A stretch of 64,000 nt of DNA from Meloidogyne chitwoodi (GCA_015183035.1 JACZZP010000018.1:992001-1056000); one strand, 5' to 3'. Positions 1-13,443 are shown, counted from the first letter of the stretch. The notes: a model not told the origin generated them from the sequence alone. Program-made: numbers and translations.

Positions 1-1
1 A

Positions 2-85
2 TTTTCTAAAAAAGAATTTGAAGGAATTACAGAAACTGAAGAAGGAACTGTTGCAGCAGTTGTTGGGGATGATGATGAGCCATAA
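2..85 (+). CDS. 3' end of an unidentified gene (partial)
   Basis: An open frame enters from the left edge and ends at a TAA at 83-85. The visible 27 residues run from FSKKEFEG to the acidic end VVGDDDEP. The codon use looks coding and the region after the stop is AT-rich like a 3' UTR. Nothing in the tail is diagnostic of a family, so no function is given. The gene would be convergent with the small minus-strand ORF at 197-454. Confidence 0.5.
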   Translation, partial: FSKKEFEGITETEEGTVAAVVGDDDEP

Positions 86-196
86 AAACTTTAAAAAATA
101 AAATTTAATTTTAAATATAAAATAAAAATAATATTATTTTTATTCAAAAGAAATTATTTAAAAATAATATTTATTTTTATTTATTTTTAAATATTA

Positions 197-454
197 TTAA
201 AAATACCCAGCAACAGCTTGATTTGTAACTTCAGCCCATTGGGCAGCAGTTAAAACATTTTTAATATAATTATTATTATTATTATTATTTAATTGTTGAT
301 TATTTAATAAATATATTTGTTGATTTTGATTTTCATAAAAATTATTTAAATTATTATTTTCTCCTCTTTTTTGTTCTTCATTATTTGACCAATAAATTGA
401 AGAATTATTTAAAGAAGATTCTTGATTATTATTATTATTATTATTTCTATACAT
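197..454 (-). CDS. small Asn/Gln-rich hypothetical protein
   Basis: Single open frame of 85 codons starting MYRNNNNNNNQESS, with several poly-Asn runs. It ends in a non-repetitive tail containing AAQWAEVTNQAVAGYF, which argues against pure simple-sequence noise. The Asn-rich composition resembles the homeobox protein encoded at 8565-11499, but no homeodomain is visible here. It may be a complete small gene or the last exon of a longer one. Upstream sequence for several kilobases shows no convincing further exon. Function unknown. Confidence 0.35.
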   Translation of the reverse strand: MYRNNNNNNNQESSLNNSSIYWSNNEEQKRGENNNLNNFYENQNQQIYLLNNQQLNNNNNNNYIKNVLTAAQWAEVTNQAVAGYF

Positions 455-3400
455 TCTCTCCTCTTTTTTAAATTATAAATTAATTTAATTAAAATATATA
501 AATATTTTATTTTGTTGAAATATTAATTAAATAAAATATTAAAAAATATTAAAAATTTAAAATATTATTAAATAAATTAAAATTAAAACAAATATTATAT
601 TTAATATTTAAAAATAAATAATTAATTAATTAAATATTTATTTTATTTAATTTTCTTTTTTTTAAATAAATAAAAATATTGGACTGAAAAAAACAATGAA
701 AAAAAAAATAAAAAGAATAAACAAATTGATTGATAAGAAAAAAAAGGCGGGACTAAAAATATTTTAGACAAAAAAAGCAACCAATAAAAGATGAAGAAAT
801 ATTTTAAATTTTTAAAAATTAAATAATTTAATTTTTTTTAAATATTAAAAAAATAAATAAAGTTAAAAACAAAAATTAATTAATTAAAAAATAAATAAAT
901 AATTATTTAAAAGATAATTCAAAAAATTAAATCTTCCCCCTATAATTTATTTATTTTTAATTTAAAAATATTACCTTTAAAACAGTTAATTTAAATAAAA
1001 TAAAAATTGGACTTTTTTAAATTAATTTAATTTTATTTTTTAAATTTAATTTTATTTAATTTTTATTAAAATAAAATAATAGAGGTATATTTATTTGTTT
1101 TAAAAAACTAATGTTTATAAATTAATACATAATTAAAATATTACTTGTTTAAATTTTAATTAAAATAAAACTCATTTTTTGTTTTATTGTTATTGTTGTA
1201 ACAAACAAGTTTATTTTTTAAAACATGTTTTTCAATTGTTCCCTAAAGTTTAATTTTTTTTTTAAAAACAAGTTTATTTTAAATAAATAAATATAAAATT
1301 AAATTAAAAATAAATACTTATTTAATTAATAATTAAAAATAATTCAGAATTATTCTCAAATTAATTTTTATTTAAATAATTTAGTCTTAAAAAATTATGA
1401 GAAAATTACTTAAAATTAAATTAAATAAATATATTTATTTTCCAAAAACTTTTTGTGTAATTCTGTTTTTTAAAAATTAAAAATATTAGAGGAAATAGAG
1501 AATATAAAATTAAAAAGGATTATTATTAAAAATATATTTTAAATAATATACAATTAAATAGACAACAAACACATCTGCAAAGGAAGAAAAAGAAAATAAA
1601 AATAAAGATTTATGGCCAGGCGGAAAAAAATGTCGAAAATGACCTTGGCAAATTTTTAGAGAAAATAAATAAAAATAATTTTAAAAATAAGTTTTGTTAA
1701 TTTAAATAAAATAAATAAAATTAAATATTTAAATTATTTAATAATCTTATAGAAATTAAAAAATTAAATTTAATAATTTTAAATAAATTAAAAATTATTT
1801 TTTAATTAAAAATACAGTAGGAAAAATAAAATAAATTAAATTAAATTAAAATATTCAACTATAGAATACCAAAAATTAACTTAAAATGGCCTCCAGCTGA
1901 GAATTCACAAAAAAAAAGAAAATAATAAATAAATAATAATATAGTAATTCTTTGATATAAATAAATTAAATTTAATTGGATTATTATTATTTAAAAAATA
2001 AAAAACTCTTTTTTAAATTTGTGAAGATTAAATATATTAAAAATGTTTAATAAATTCCTCTTATTTTTCCTCTAAAAAAATAAAATAAAATAATAATATT
2101 AAATTAAATATTTATTTATTTAATTTTTTAAAGTTTTTCTATTTGTTATTTAACAAATAATTTAATTTATTTATTTATATATTTCTACAAAAACTTTAAA
2201 ATAAAATTTTCTTCTCTTTCGTCATTTCTTCTCTTCTCTCTATGTATTACCCATAAATTAACAATATACCAAAAAAACTCCATAAATAAATTGTCGGCTT
2301 CTTTTTAAATAAATATATTTTTATTTATTTATTTTTTGTCTGCCCTCTAATAAACGTAAAAAAAAGTATAAAAATATTTGCCCCTCCCCTTCCTCTGATG
2401 ACTTTTTTGCCCTTCTTATTTTCGGTCTCTTCCGTTTTCTCCTCTCTCCTAAAGCTTTTTACCGTAAGAAAATATTTTCTTTTTTTTGTTTTAACTAATA
2501 AATACTTCTCAACAACTTCTGGTTTTTAATAAAAATGAATCAATGATCGATCAAAATATTTTATTTTTAAGATTAAATTTTTGCGCTTTATTTACACATT
2601 TTATATTAAATAAAAATATATTTAATAATTTAAATATATTTTTTGTTTCTTTTATAAGAAGAAAAAATAACAAAAAAATATAAAATAATAGAAATATATA
2701 ATTAAATAGTAAAATAAAAAAAAATATTAAAATTAAAAAGAGATCTCCATTGCCTTATTTAGTTTTAATTAAATGACCAAAAAGGTTAATTACCTTGATG
2801 AAGTAGTGGATTGCTTTTATTATTCCATAAAAATAATTTAAAAAATAAATAAACTAAAACAGTTGAATTAATTTAAATTATTTAATTTTAAGAAAATAAT
2901 TTAGAATTTAATTAAAATTATTAAATTTTTAATAAAATCTTCTAATAGAAAAAAATAAATAAATAATTGATTATAAAATATTATTTTTTAATTAAATATT
3001 TTATTATCTGTTTTAAATATCCGTCGGAAAATAACCGAAAAATAAAACTCTTTGAAAAAAAAAAATAAATAAAATATTTTAATGTGTTTTTGCAAATAAA
3101 TATATCAAAAGATGGGCCTTGTTTATTATAATACTATTTTACCTTTTTATTTTTTTTTCAATTTTTATGTTGTGATGGGCCATTTTTTTCAGTTATTTAT
3201 GACTATATAAAATGCGCAAGGGTGAAAGCTCTCCATAAGGTTGGAAAATAAAATAAATAAAAATTATAATATATTTATATTTTAGTTAATAGTAGAACCA
3301 AAAAATATATATTTTATTTTATTAGATTGAAAATGGCATTGAATAAATATATATTTTTTTATTTTGATTTTATCAAACATTTTTGGATAATTTTAAATAT

Positions 3401-3709
3401 TTTTTTTAAAATATGAAGAATTAAAAGATTAAAGAAAATTTAGAAAATAATAATGAAATATTTAATTAATTAAATAATTCCTATATTTATTAAATACAAG
3501 TACTAATACTTTCTTTTAAAGATTTAAACTTAAATTGAAGAGAAATTACTTCTTTAAGATTTTATTATTTTAATCTCTTCTTATTTAATAATTAATTAAA
3601 AATATACAAGTAATATATTTATAAGAATATTTTGTTGTACATTATTGGTGTTTTCACATTAATTAAATATTTTACTAAATTTTAAAAAGTCAGAACAAAT
3701 ATTTAATTA
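455..3709. other. AT-rich intergenic spacer
   Basis: About 3.2 kb made mostly of A/T with only short interrupted open frames. A pyrimidine-rich stretch lies at about 2205-2470 (runs of CT, TTC and CCCCTCCCC). It could be a promoter or UTR remnant. No coding region, RNA gene or transposon end could be supported. Confidence 0.6.
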
Positions 3710-4387
3710 CAGGGTGCGGCAAATTGGGAGCGGGTTTTATTTTTTGAATAACTTTTTTTAAACTTAATGAAAATTGATAATTCTTATTTTATTCGATTCA
3801 CAACCCCTTGAGAATTTTTTGATACCAAATTCAGCTTAAAAAACTTATTTCAAACCGTAGTGGGAAAAGATTAATTTGGAGCAGCCGCGGTAATCACCTA
3901 AATGAGCGTTTTTCAAAAATTTATAACTTTTTCCAAATTTGTCCAATTGAGCTAATTTTGATCTCATTCAACTCAGCTCGAAGAGCTCTTTCGAAAGAGC
4001 TATCATACTCATATTTGAATTTTTCACCTCAAAAAATTAGCTAATTCCTTTTTTTGGTTTTCGACTTTCTAAGACCTGTATCTCGGCTCGTAGGCATTCG
4101 TATGACTTCAAAAAAACATAATTTAACTCATTTTGAAGAGCTCTTTTCAATGACGCATCATTTGACCCGATTGAATCAAACAAACAAAAAATTCCCATAC
4201 TTAAAGAGTACCAAATTTTTTTATAAAAATTTTATAGATTTTTTTCTAAAAAAGTTTATTAGCTGAATTTGGTATCAAAAAATTCTCAAGGGGTTGTGAA
4301 TCGAATAAAAAAAGAATTATCGATTTTCGATAAGTTTGAAAAAAGTTATTCAAAAAATAAAACCCGCTCCCAATTTGCCGCACCCTG
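3710..4387. mobile_element. 678-bp palindromic MITE, TA target duplication (Tc1/mariner-like)
   Basis: The two ends are inverted copies of about 125 bp. The left arm starts CAGGGTGCGGCAAATTGGGA at 3710 and the right arm ends at 4387 with the complementary sequence; only a few mismatches separate the arms. A TA dinucleotide flanks each end (3708-3709 and 4388-4389), as expected for Tc1/mariner-type insertion. Short open frames inside have no transposase motifs, so this is non-autonomous. The inner part (about 3877-4020) shares segments with the element at 48159-48879, for example CAGCCGCGGTAATCAC and TATCATACTCATATTT. The two belong to one family. Confidence 0.85.
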
Positions 4388-5048
4388 TATTATTTTTTTG
4401 AAAATTGATGGAGATTACCATATTTTTGGACATAAATTTCTTCAAAGTTGTTTGATCACTTTGATTTTGGTTTTAATCGACTCTTCACAAATTGAACAAC
4501 TTTTAATTCCTAATTTTTGAAAAAATTTCTTATTTTTTATATTTCTAGGAATTTTAATTGCTTCAAAATAATAATAAAAATAAAAAAAGTTTTAATGCGT
4601 AACTTTTACAGAAAATACTTGATTTTCCTAATATTATGTTTAAAACATTCTCTTAACTATAATCTATGAAAATGTTTTAGACAAAATAAAGATCTGTTAA
4701 TGAAATGTCGAAATATTTTATTTAAAAGTTGAAAACTTAATTTTTAGTAAAATCAAAAACAAAAGTAATACTTAAAAAGAGAGAGTAAATTATAGAAATT
4801 GAGAAAAACGAGAGACTATACAAAATTTGCTATGTCCGCTTTGTGAGCACTGTGGATTTGTGTATTTTTGCTTTTATTGACGACATCTTATTTCGTTTTC
4901 TTGTAGAAAAAATTGAAGATTTACATTTTGTTTTTTGATTATTGTTGTTTCTTGATTTTTTTCCAGTTTTTACTAAATATCGAGCCAAAACTTTGTTTTC
5001 TTCAAACCTATATTCAATCTAATAGAAGCGATTACATTTGCGTGAATC
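4388..5048. other. upstream region of the RS-rich gene
   Basis: About 660 bp between the MITE and the start codon at 5049. It is less AT-only than the spacer to the left, with a GAGAGA-type stretch near 4780-4815. It probably contains the promoter and 5' UTR of the next gene. No ORF here is convincing. Confidence 0.4.
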
Positions 5049-8000
5049 ATGATGGTTTCTCAACCAGTTCAACAGGTTTCTTTATAAATAAAGGAAATAA
5101 AAAACTTCAACAAAAGTAAAATAAAAGGGAAAACAATGGTGTCCAGCAAATGGAATCCAATAATCTTAATTCTTTAAACAATTGTTTCACAATTTTGCGT
5201 TATCTGTTGATTAGATTGCGGTTTTGCCCTATTCTCTTCAGTTTTAAAAAACAAATTTTTAGGATGTTTCCGAAGTAAAAGAAGTCGAGGGCGTAGGTGA
5301 GCTGAAAGGATTTGAATATGTCTGTGATCATGAGGGCTATCGTTACTACAAAAATACAGAGACGGGAAAGCAGTGCTGTTTGGATTCTACTGGACATTGG
5401 TTTTTGTTTGATGAGAGTAAGGGAACATTCATACCAATGAACGATGCTAACAAAACAACACAATCTCCTGCTAAACCAAAACACGAAGATAAAGGAGACC
5501 CAAGGCTACGAAATGTTGAGAGATTCGGGATTAAATTCGATCACAATGGGCGACCTGTAAGTTTTATCCATAAGAATTTGACAATTGATATTATCCCATA
5601 ACGTTCTTATTTCTAAAGATCTTTCCGAAAAATGATAGAGGATTATTTGTTCTGCCAAAAGACGAAAAGAGATTACCTTTCTTCCCTGTTGATGATAAAG
5701 GAAGGCCAATATTTCCATACGACTATACAAAGGGCGAATTGTCCTTCCCTGTTGGTAAGTTGAAAACTTTAATTTAAAAACATAATATTTCTGTAATTTT
5801 AGATGATACTGATGAACCGATTTTCCCTCGAAATGCACAAAATAAACCAATTGTACCAAATGATAAAAATGGTATTTTATAAAATTATTTTCTTCGAACT
5901 TTCAATTATAGGACAGCCATTGTTTCCCAAAGATGCATCTGGAAATTTTATCTTCCCTTTTAACGAAAGCAATTGTCCTATACCTGCACTTACTTTAGAA
6001 GGTTATTATTATTTATTATTATAAAACCTTTTAAGATTGTAAAAAATAAATTTCTATTATATTTTATTTTTCTGGAAATACATATTAAATTTTTCTCTAA
6101 ATTTGCATTCGTCCTGTCTATAATTTATCTGATTTAATTTAAATTAGGCATACCTGTCGTTCCAAAAGACGCCTACGGAAATTTTGTAATACCCCAAGAT
6201 CGTGATGGCAAACCATTAATTCATATTGCCTCTGATGGTATAACACCCATTTCTTCAGCCGAATGGAAACAATGGAAGAAATTTTACAAGGATCAAACAC
6301 GTACATTTTATAAACAACAACAATTACATATGGCTGCACAGAATGTTACCCGTGTTGAAAGATCTTCTGCAAACTATACTATAGATAATTCGGTTTGATA
6401 TTTTGAACATAATCTTTTTTAATTCTTTAATCGATTTTTCGCTTATAGATGTTCCATCCATTAAATTTGGAACAACAGAGTGTATTTTTTGCTGCCGATA
6501 TGCAGATGCTTCAAATGACCCGTAGAGTTCGTCCAGAAGATGTTGATTTACCTGTGGAAGATGTCCAGCAACAGATGGATTTTTCTACAGACGTTGACAA
6601 AAATGGCTCAGCTTCTTTGGATGCCAAACAATTGAAAAGAAAGAAATTTATTGAAGCTCAACTAAAATCAATTAAAAAACCGCTTTCGCCAAAAGTTGAA
6701 GTGAAAAAATCGTCGAAAAAGGAAGCTAAGACTGGAAAGGATCGGAAGAAGAGTAAAACAAAAGAATCAGCTCTTCGAGATAAAAAGGTTTTTATTTAAA
6801 AAATTTTACTTAAAATTATTAAAAAACTATAAAATTTTTATGTTTAAAATATTTCTAAATAAGAATACATTGTCCTAAGAATACGGATAGCGTATTTCTT
6901 TATTTCTATGTATTATTTATTGTTCTTATACCTATTTTATTGCACTATCTCTTCTTTTTCTATCATAATCTTTATCATGTAACTAACCTCTAATTTAAGT
7001 TAATAAATTTAGAAGCGTAATAGATCTCGAAAGCGGCATCGGTTTCCATCACGTTCTCGCTCTTCATCACGTGATACAATGGAAATGATTTCAAGAGGAA
7101 AAAGACATGGAGAAAGACATTCCCGTTCTTCTAGTCAATATTCAAGTACTACTTTTTCTTCTCGTTCAACCAAAAAGTCACGATCACCTTTTAAAGAAGA
7201 GGAAGAAAGACTCAGAAAGCGTCTCCTTTCCCGAACTTTACCAAATAATGAACCGACAAAGAATTTGCAGCCTGTAAGTGACGAATACGGACCAAAACCG
7301 CCGGTTATTTTTTAGTTTATTATATACATAGATTTGATTTAGAATTTTTTTAAATAGTTCTAGGTTTGATTATTTTACTAACATTTAAATTATTTATAGG
7401 TTATGCTGAAAAATTGTACTTCAGATATGGAACTATCTGATGAAGAAAAACGGTATTAACATTTTTAACATGATGGGACTGACTATTAACCAAAGAATGT
7501 TTTTAATATTATACTTTATTTTGTCGAGATTTTAATTTTAAAACTTTCTTTTTCTGAAATTTAAAAAATTCGATGTTCAACCCCAAAATACATGTTTGGC
7601 AACTTATTTTAATTTAGAAAATAAAAATTATATGCGTTTATTTCAATATAATTTAAATTTTAAGAAATAAACAAGTGAACTGTATTCTACCAAAATTAGA
7701 AATTGTTGAGGATTCGAGCAGTACAAGCTTTGGAAAAAATGTTCAGAGCACAAAAACGATGATGGGAGGACCATTCAATGTTAAAGAGGTTTTTTGTGAG
7801 GGAATGAAAAATAATTTTATTTTATTTGAGTAGTAAAATGAGACGAAGGGTATTAAGCCACAGATTTGTTTGTTTTGGTATAAAGCAAATTTAAATAACT
7901 TGAATAATAAAAATTAATTTTTAAAGGTGATTGAATCTGGACGAACTGATTTGATTAAATGCTGTAAAGAACAAGAGCGAGAAAGGTATTTTTAAATATA

Positions 8001-8232
8001 AATGTGAAAGAATTGTTAATTTTTTTAGGTATGATCAATTGAAATTGAAAATTGCAGAATTAATTGTTGAAAAAAGCGTTCACAAATTAAATTTAGTCAA
8101 ACTTAGAGAGGTTTTGATTTATTGATTTAAATAATTAAATTTAAATTAAATATATTTAATTTTAAGGCAGAAAAGCAAATAGAAGGACGAGATACTGACA
8201 AAGTCTCCATTTCTTCTGATGATGGAATTTAA
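5049..8232 (+). CDS. RS-tailed protein with repeated P-x-D/N-x-x-G-x-P units
   Basis: Thirteen exons join in one frame (5049-5075, 5263-5556, 5619-5754, 5803-5871, 5912-6001, 6148-6392, 6449-6787, 7013-7273, 7400-7452, 7665-7788, 7927-7985, 8029-8110, 8167-8232), giving 614 residues. An in-frame TGA precedes the first ATG. An aromatic module around residues 20-65 contains YVCDHEGYRYYKN and LDSTGHWFLFDE. It is followed by at least seven units of the form I/F-F-P-x-D/N-x-x-G-x-P, an acidic and lysine-rich middle, and an arginine-serine tail with RSRKRHRFPSRSRSSSR. RS tails are typical of nuclear pre-mRNA processing proteins, so a nuclear or splicing role is inferred. I do not recognise the family from the repeat domain. 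Confidence 0.82.
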
Positions 8233-8564
8233 TAAAATTGAAAAATGTTTTAAGAGGTTTGAATAATTAAAATAAATCCATTTATCCTTTCTCTCTTTTT
8301 GTTGCATTCCCCTTCTCTTTATATATTTTGATTATTTGAAATTTTTGGTTTTAATTATTAAAAGGGATTTTAATAAATTTTGATATGAAATTTTATTTAT
8401 TTTTTATTAATCGAACAAATCTTTTATAATATATATATATGAGTAATATGTATTTTTAAATACATTGTTATATGGACTTGTAACATTTATTATCTCACAA
8501 CTAAATTATTAATTAAAATATTTACAAGTCCAATAATAATAATAATAATCTTTTTATTTATTTG
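8233..8564. other. convergent 3' intergenic region
   Basis: About 330 bp between two convergent stop codons. It holds a short TA run near 8430 and an AAT trinucleotide run at about 8529-8548. It is likely the 3' UTRs of both genes. Nothing else is visible. Confidence 0.5.
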
Positions 8565-11499
8565 TCATTGATCTTCTGTTTTTGATATTCCTGTCCTACA
8601 CATAATTTCTGTGTTACATTCATTATTATTATTTTGCTGTATTTGCATCCATCCTTGTCCAGCAGTTGCAGCAGACCAATACCAATTTTGATATTGATTA
8701 ACCATTCCCTGTGGAGGATATTGACAAAATTGTTGTTGTTGTTGATTATTATATGTTGATGGCACAATTGAAGAAATATTATCAAAATTAGTAGAAGTAG
8801 CTGAAGGAATAGATGGAGAAGTTGATGAAGAATATGTTGGAAGAGAAGAGAGTAATTGTTGTTGTTGATTATTTTGAATATTAAATGTTTGTGTTGGTAA
8901 TTGCCAATTATTATTATTATTATGATGATGATTATAATGATGAATTTGTTGTTCTTGTTGTTGATAACCATTATTACGACGAATATTTTGTATAATTTCA
9001 TCAGGTATTTGTTCACAATTTAAGTCCTTTTAGAATTTAAAATTAGAAAGACTTCAACATTTTTATGAATTAAAAGGTAATTAATTATAAGGGTTAGTCC
9101 AATTGATAACTTCCCTTTCCTCTAAAAAAAGTTTATAAAAAAGAATTTATTATAAACCCCTAACATTTATTCTCAAAAAATTGTGTTTACCCCTAACTGT
9201 CTTTCCAACATTCCACTACTTCCAACACCATTTTCTGGTTCACTTTTAACAGTCATAGCTCCAAATCTATTAATATTATTTTCATTAACAGATTCACCAT
9301 CATTAGGGGATGATTCTTGAGTCATTTCACCACACATTATTCCTTGTTCTTGTTTTTTTCTCTTAAAAAATATTTTTTAAGAATTATTTAATTTATAATA
9401 AATTATTTTTAATTAATTTATTTATTTACTTTCATTCTTCTATTTTGAAACCAAATTTTAATTTGTTTATCACTAAGTCCAGTTTTATCAACAAGTTGTG
9501 TTCTTTGTAATTTTGATACATATTTATTAGCTCTAAATTCTTCTTCTAAAGTTCTTTTCTTTAAAAACAATTTAAATTAAATTATTTAAATTATTTTTTA
9601 CCTGTTCTGGATTATATGTTTGACGTCCACCAGCTTTTTTATTATTTAATGCATCTGAAAATAAATAAATTTATTAATTTATTTATTTAAAATAATTAAA
9701 TATTTTTTTAAAAACACATTTTTTAGTTATCGTAATTCTTCTTTTTTTTAGCCAACAAAAAGATGGCCAACTAACAAAAATATCCTTTTCTTCTTTTCTT
9801 TTTAAAAAAAAAAGATGCGCCGAATATATTTTTCTTTCTTTTTTTTAAAAAAAGTAATTCCCAAAAGATTATAATAATACAAAATATAATTGACTTTTTT
9901 GGCCAATTTTTATCTGTTGTCCTTTTTATTTGAATGAATATATAATGGTAAAAAATAAAAGTTAATAATTTTAAAATTAAAATTAATTTTGGATTTTTCG
10001 ATAAAAGAGAAATATAATTATGGATAATTTTAATAGGAATATTTATTTTTAAATTAATTAAAGTAAAATTTACCAAATCCATTACTTGTAGAAATTAAAT
10101 TATGATTATTATATTGTCCATTACTAATTGCTGCAGCCGCTGTATAAGAATAATAATGATTTAATGCTGTATTTAATGATGCTGCATAATTACCATAATT
10201 ATATTGAAGTGAATTATTATTAGCTTAAAAAATAAAAATAAATATATTTATTTAATTAAATAAAATATTAATCCAATAATTTTATAAAAGAAAATAATAT
10301 TTTAGAGAAGATATTTAAATTAAATATATTATTATTACACTGTAATCATTTTTTAACTTTAGTCTCCCATTCAATTTACTGAATTAATTAATTTATTTAA
10401 TAAAACAATTATATAATAATTATAAAAAGTTTATTTTAATTTAAATTATATTAAATATAACCAAAACAAAGATATTCTATTATTTATATTCTAATAAAGG
10501 GGAGGGGACGATTAAATGTCGATAACTTTTTCATTACTTAACCGATCTGAAAAGTTATTTTATTAATCGAAAGCATCCGATAAACGGATAAAATTAACAA
10601 ATTGTCCCGACTCAATCAAATCACTCAACAAAAAGTTATAGCAAAATAAGTGAAAAATCGTGATTCGGGCATAACTTTTTTAAAATGCAACTGATCTGAT
10701 CGGTCTAATTAGTGAAAAGACTTCACTTTTCGAGATCTTTCGAATGACATAAAAATTAATTGAAAATGTTTAAAAAGAAAAAAGTTATACGAGCTACTCT
10801 GAATCGTCCTTTACCTTCTAATAAACATTTATATATTTACACCTAAACTTTGTTGTTATACTAATGCATGACAGATTCTTCAAAATTGTCCGCAACTGCG
10901 GGGAGAATAATTTAAAAAAAAAAGTATGCCACAGACTATTCTGTATCAAAAATATTTTAAAAAATAATTAATCTTTAAAATATTTTTAAAAAATCATAAA
11001 AAAATATTTTTAAAAATTGTCATAAAATAATAAAAATAATTTTTTAAAATAAAGAACTGTTTTAATTTAGCTCTAAAAAATAATAAATAATTATAATGGA
11101 CGTCAGTTTAAAAAAAAAAAGAATTGGCATCTTCCCTTTTTATTTTATTTTTCTTTTAAACACCTCTCCGACCAAATGGGGTTTTTTAGATTGTTTTGAC
11201 CGCAAATATAGAAGGCCAATTGACGGCATAAATCAGTGTTGGAATTGCTTTTTTTATTATTTATTTTTATACCTTTTTTCCCAAAATAATAAAAATAAAA
11301 AAAGGCACGCACATCTTTCGTCCAAACGACCGGGCATCTGTTGTAAATTTTGTAGAGGATCTATTGTCTCTGTAGTAGAAGAAGAAGAAGAAATTAATAT
11401 TTGATTATTATTATTATTATTTTCTAAGAAAAAAATACTTCCAGGAATTGGTGGTAGTGGTTGTTGTTGTTGTTGAGGTGGAGAACATGAATTTGGCAT
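8565..11499 (-). CDS. posterior-group (Abd-B/EGL-5-like) homeodomain protein
   Basis: Six exons keep frame: 11499-11313, 10223-10074, 9654-9602, 9558-9430, 9361-9191 and 9026-8565, giving 383 residues. The homeodomain lies at about residues 119-178. It begins GGRQTYNPEQ and ends with helix 3 IKIWFQNRRMK, including W48, F49, Q50, N51 and R53, so it is a DNA-binding transcription factor. The GRQTY arm and the NKYVSK segment before helix 2 recall posterior Hox proteins such as EGL-5; the exact paralogue is uncertain. No hexapeptide was seen. The flanks are low complexity: a Pro/Gln-rich N-terminus and a long Asn/Gln/Ser-rich C-terminus. The 1.1-kb intron 1 contains the transposon at 10499-10815. 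Confidence 0.85.
10499..10815. mobile_element. 317-bp non-autonomous DNA transposon in homeobox intron 1
   Basis: The ten bases TTCTAATAAA occur directly on both sides (10489-10498 and 10816-10825), a likely target-site duplication. The ends form an imperfect inverted repeat: left GGGGAGGGGACGATT, and right, read in reverse, GGTAAAGGACGATTC. The interior is more GC-rich than the host intron and has repeated AAGTTAT/ATAACTT motifs. There is no coding capacity. The superfamily is uncertain; the duplication length would fit a Mutator-like or related element. Confidence 0.65.
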
Positions 11500-13440
11500 T
11501 TTTTTTTAATTTTTTTAAATTTTCTAATTTATTTATTTATTAAGTTAAAAAATAATTATAAATAAATAATAATATATTTATTATTATATTTGCGAATATA
11601 TTTTAGAAAAGAAGGAAACGTTGTCACCCTCCAATGGCTTCCTTTCCTACAGTAAACTTTCCCCTATTTTTTCCTCATATATTCCTTTAAATATATTTCG
11701 GCGCAGTAATTATTGGCGTGAATTTATTTAATTAAAATAAATAAAAATATTTAAATTTAAAATTATTTTTTATTTTTATATTTTAAATAATCTTTATAAA
11801 TTTATTTTAAAATTTTTGATTTTTTATTTAAAAAATTAATTAAAAAAACTTTCGACAACTCTAATTTTTCTTAAATTTCTAAATAATTAAAACCAAAATT
11901 TTATTTTTATTAAATTTATAAGTAAATAATAAATTTTTAAAAGTTTTTTAATTTAAATATTAATATTTTTATTTATTTATTTTTATATTTGCGCCCAATT
12001 GTCCAATATACGTCCAAATGTGCCAGTCCCTCCCCTTCCCCTCTGCCTCACCCATTTTTTTGTTTTTTTATTTTTTAATTTGGTTCACTCACACATTGGT
12101 TCTTCTCCTCTTTTTGGTTAAAAAATGTGTGGAAAGTGCGGAAGGGAGGACAAAAAACGAGAAAAAATAAGTTAAGAACAAGGAGAGGGTCTCTGTTGTG
12201 ATTCAAAATAAAAAAGAGAGATTTGTCAGTCATAGCATAAAAAATAAAAAATCTATGGGGAAAGGCGCGGCTTCTTTCATGAAAAATGTAAATGAAAATA
12301 AAAATAGTTGGAAGACCACCCGCGGAGGAAAAACGAGAAAAGTGAGTGAAAAGTATTTTTTTAATTTTATTTTTGCCTCTAAAATAATTAAAAAAAAAAA
12401 ATTCTCGATTCTTCACCCAATTGTTGAATAGTAAAATAGAGAAAAGAAGAAGGATATTTTGATGTTTTTATTTTTTATTTTTGATGTTCACCACAATTTT
12501 GTGGTCTGCCGTTGGCCAATTTTTATTAGAATTTTATTATAGTAAATAAAAAAGAAGAGAGAAAGGTAAAATAATAAAAGAGAAATATTTTTTTAATAAT
12601 AAAAAAGAATTTATATTTAATTAAATTATTATTTTTAAATATATTTAATTAATTAATTAAGAGAATATTTAAAAAATAAAATTTAATTATTATTTTTAAA
12701 TATATCTTAATTTTATTTTAAATTATTTATTTTCCCTTTTCATTAACAGCTGCTAATTTTGATAATTAAAAAATAAAGGGTAATAACCAACAAATATATT
12801 TATTTATTTATTTAAAATATACTGTCCTCCCAATTCTTTTATTTTATTTTCTAAGAATTATGCCATGCTAATTTGAATGAAATTATTTTTTTTCTCTGTT
12901 GTTTTGTGGTGAGGTAAGGGGCTACGCGCGGCAGAAAATAAGTCTGAGGGCAGCGGAGCCCTAATAAAATTTAATGGGCCGGGTGATTGGCGTGCCAGCT
13001 GTATATTCAAGGTGATGGAAAAGAAGAAAAATAAAATAAGAAAAATAAAGGCCGATGAAAAATAAAAATAGAAGAAGGAAAGAATAGTTTTAGTAGAGGT
13101 AAGAAAAGAATTAAATAAAAACAACAAAAATGACATGAGAAGAAAAAGGATTAAGAATTATAATAATTTTATTGTAAAACTTAAAATATTATAATTTTTA
13201 AAAATTAAAATTAATTCTTAATTTTCTCGTATTTTTGTGCTTCAAATTAAATATATTTTAGAGGTAATTCACAAACATTTTTAAATTAAAAATAAAATAA
13301 AAAAGATATTTTTGATTAAAATATTTTAATAAATAAATAAAACACAAATTTAAATAATTATTAAAAAATAAGGTTTTTTAATTTAAAAAATTAGGTAAAA
13401 TTTATTTTATTTTTTGTCTGTTCGGTGAATTGTACCACTC
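11500..13440. other. AT-rich region upstream of the homeobox gene
   Basis: About 1.9 kb without a supportable gene. A pyrimidine-rich patch at 12010-12060 and a GC-richer island at about 12900-13020 stand out from the AT background; the island includes GGCTACGCGCGGCAG and GGGCCGGGTGATTGG. These may be regulatory sequence of the posterior Hox gene. The open frames here are low-complexity and were not accepted. Confidence 0.45.
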
Positions 13441-13443
13441 AAA

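Noticed and set aside
4054..4520. Two open frames of 70 and 83 codons
   Set aside because: They lie in and across the inverted arm of the 678-bp MITE and have no protein-like pattern.
8558..9016. Minus-strand frame of 152 codons rich in Ile
   Set aside because: It is a different frame of the last homeobox exon; the Asn/Gln-rich frame joins in phase with the homeodomain exons.
11096..11404. Plus-strand frame of 102 codons
   Set aside because: Antisense of exon 1 and intron 1 of the homeobox gene; composition is T-rich noise.
12075..12431. Overlapping open frames on both strands
   Set aside because: Low-complexity Lys/Phe-rich composition caused by A- and T-rich DNA; no neighbours or splice context.
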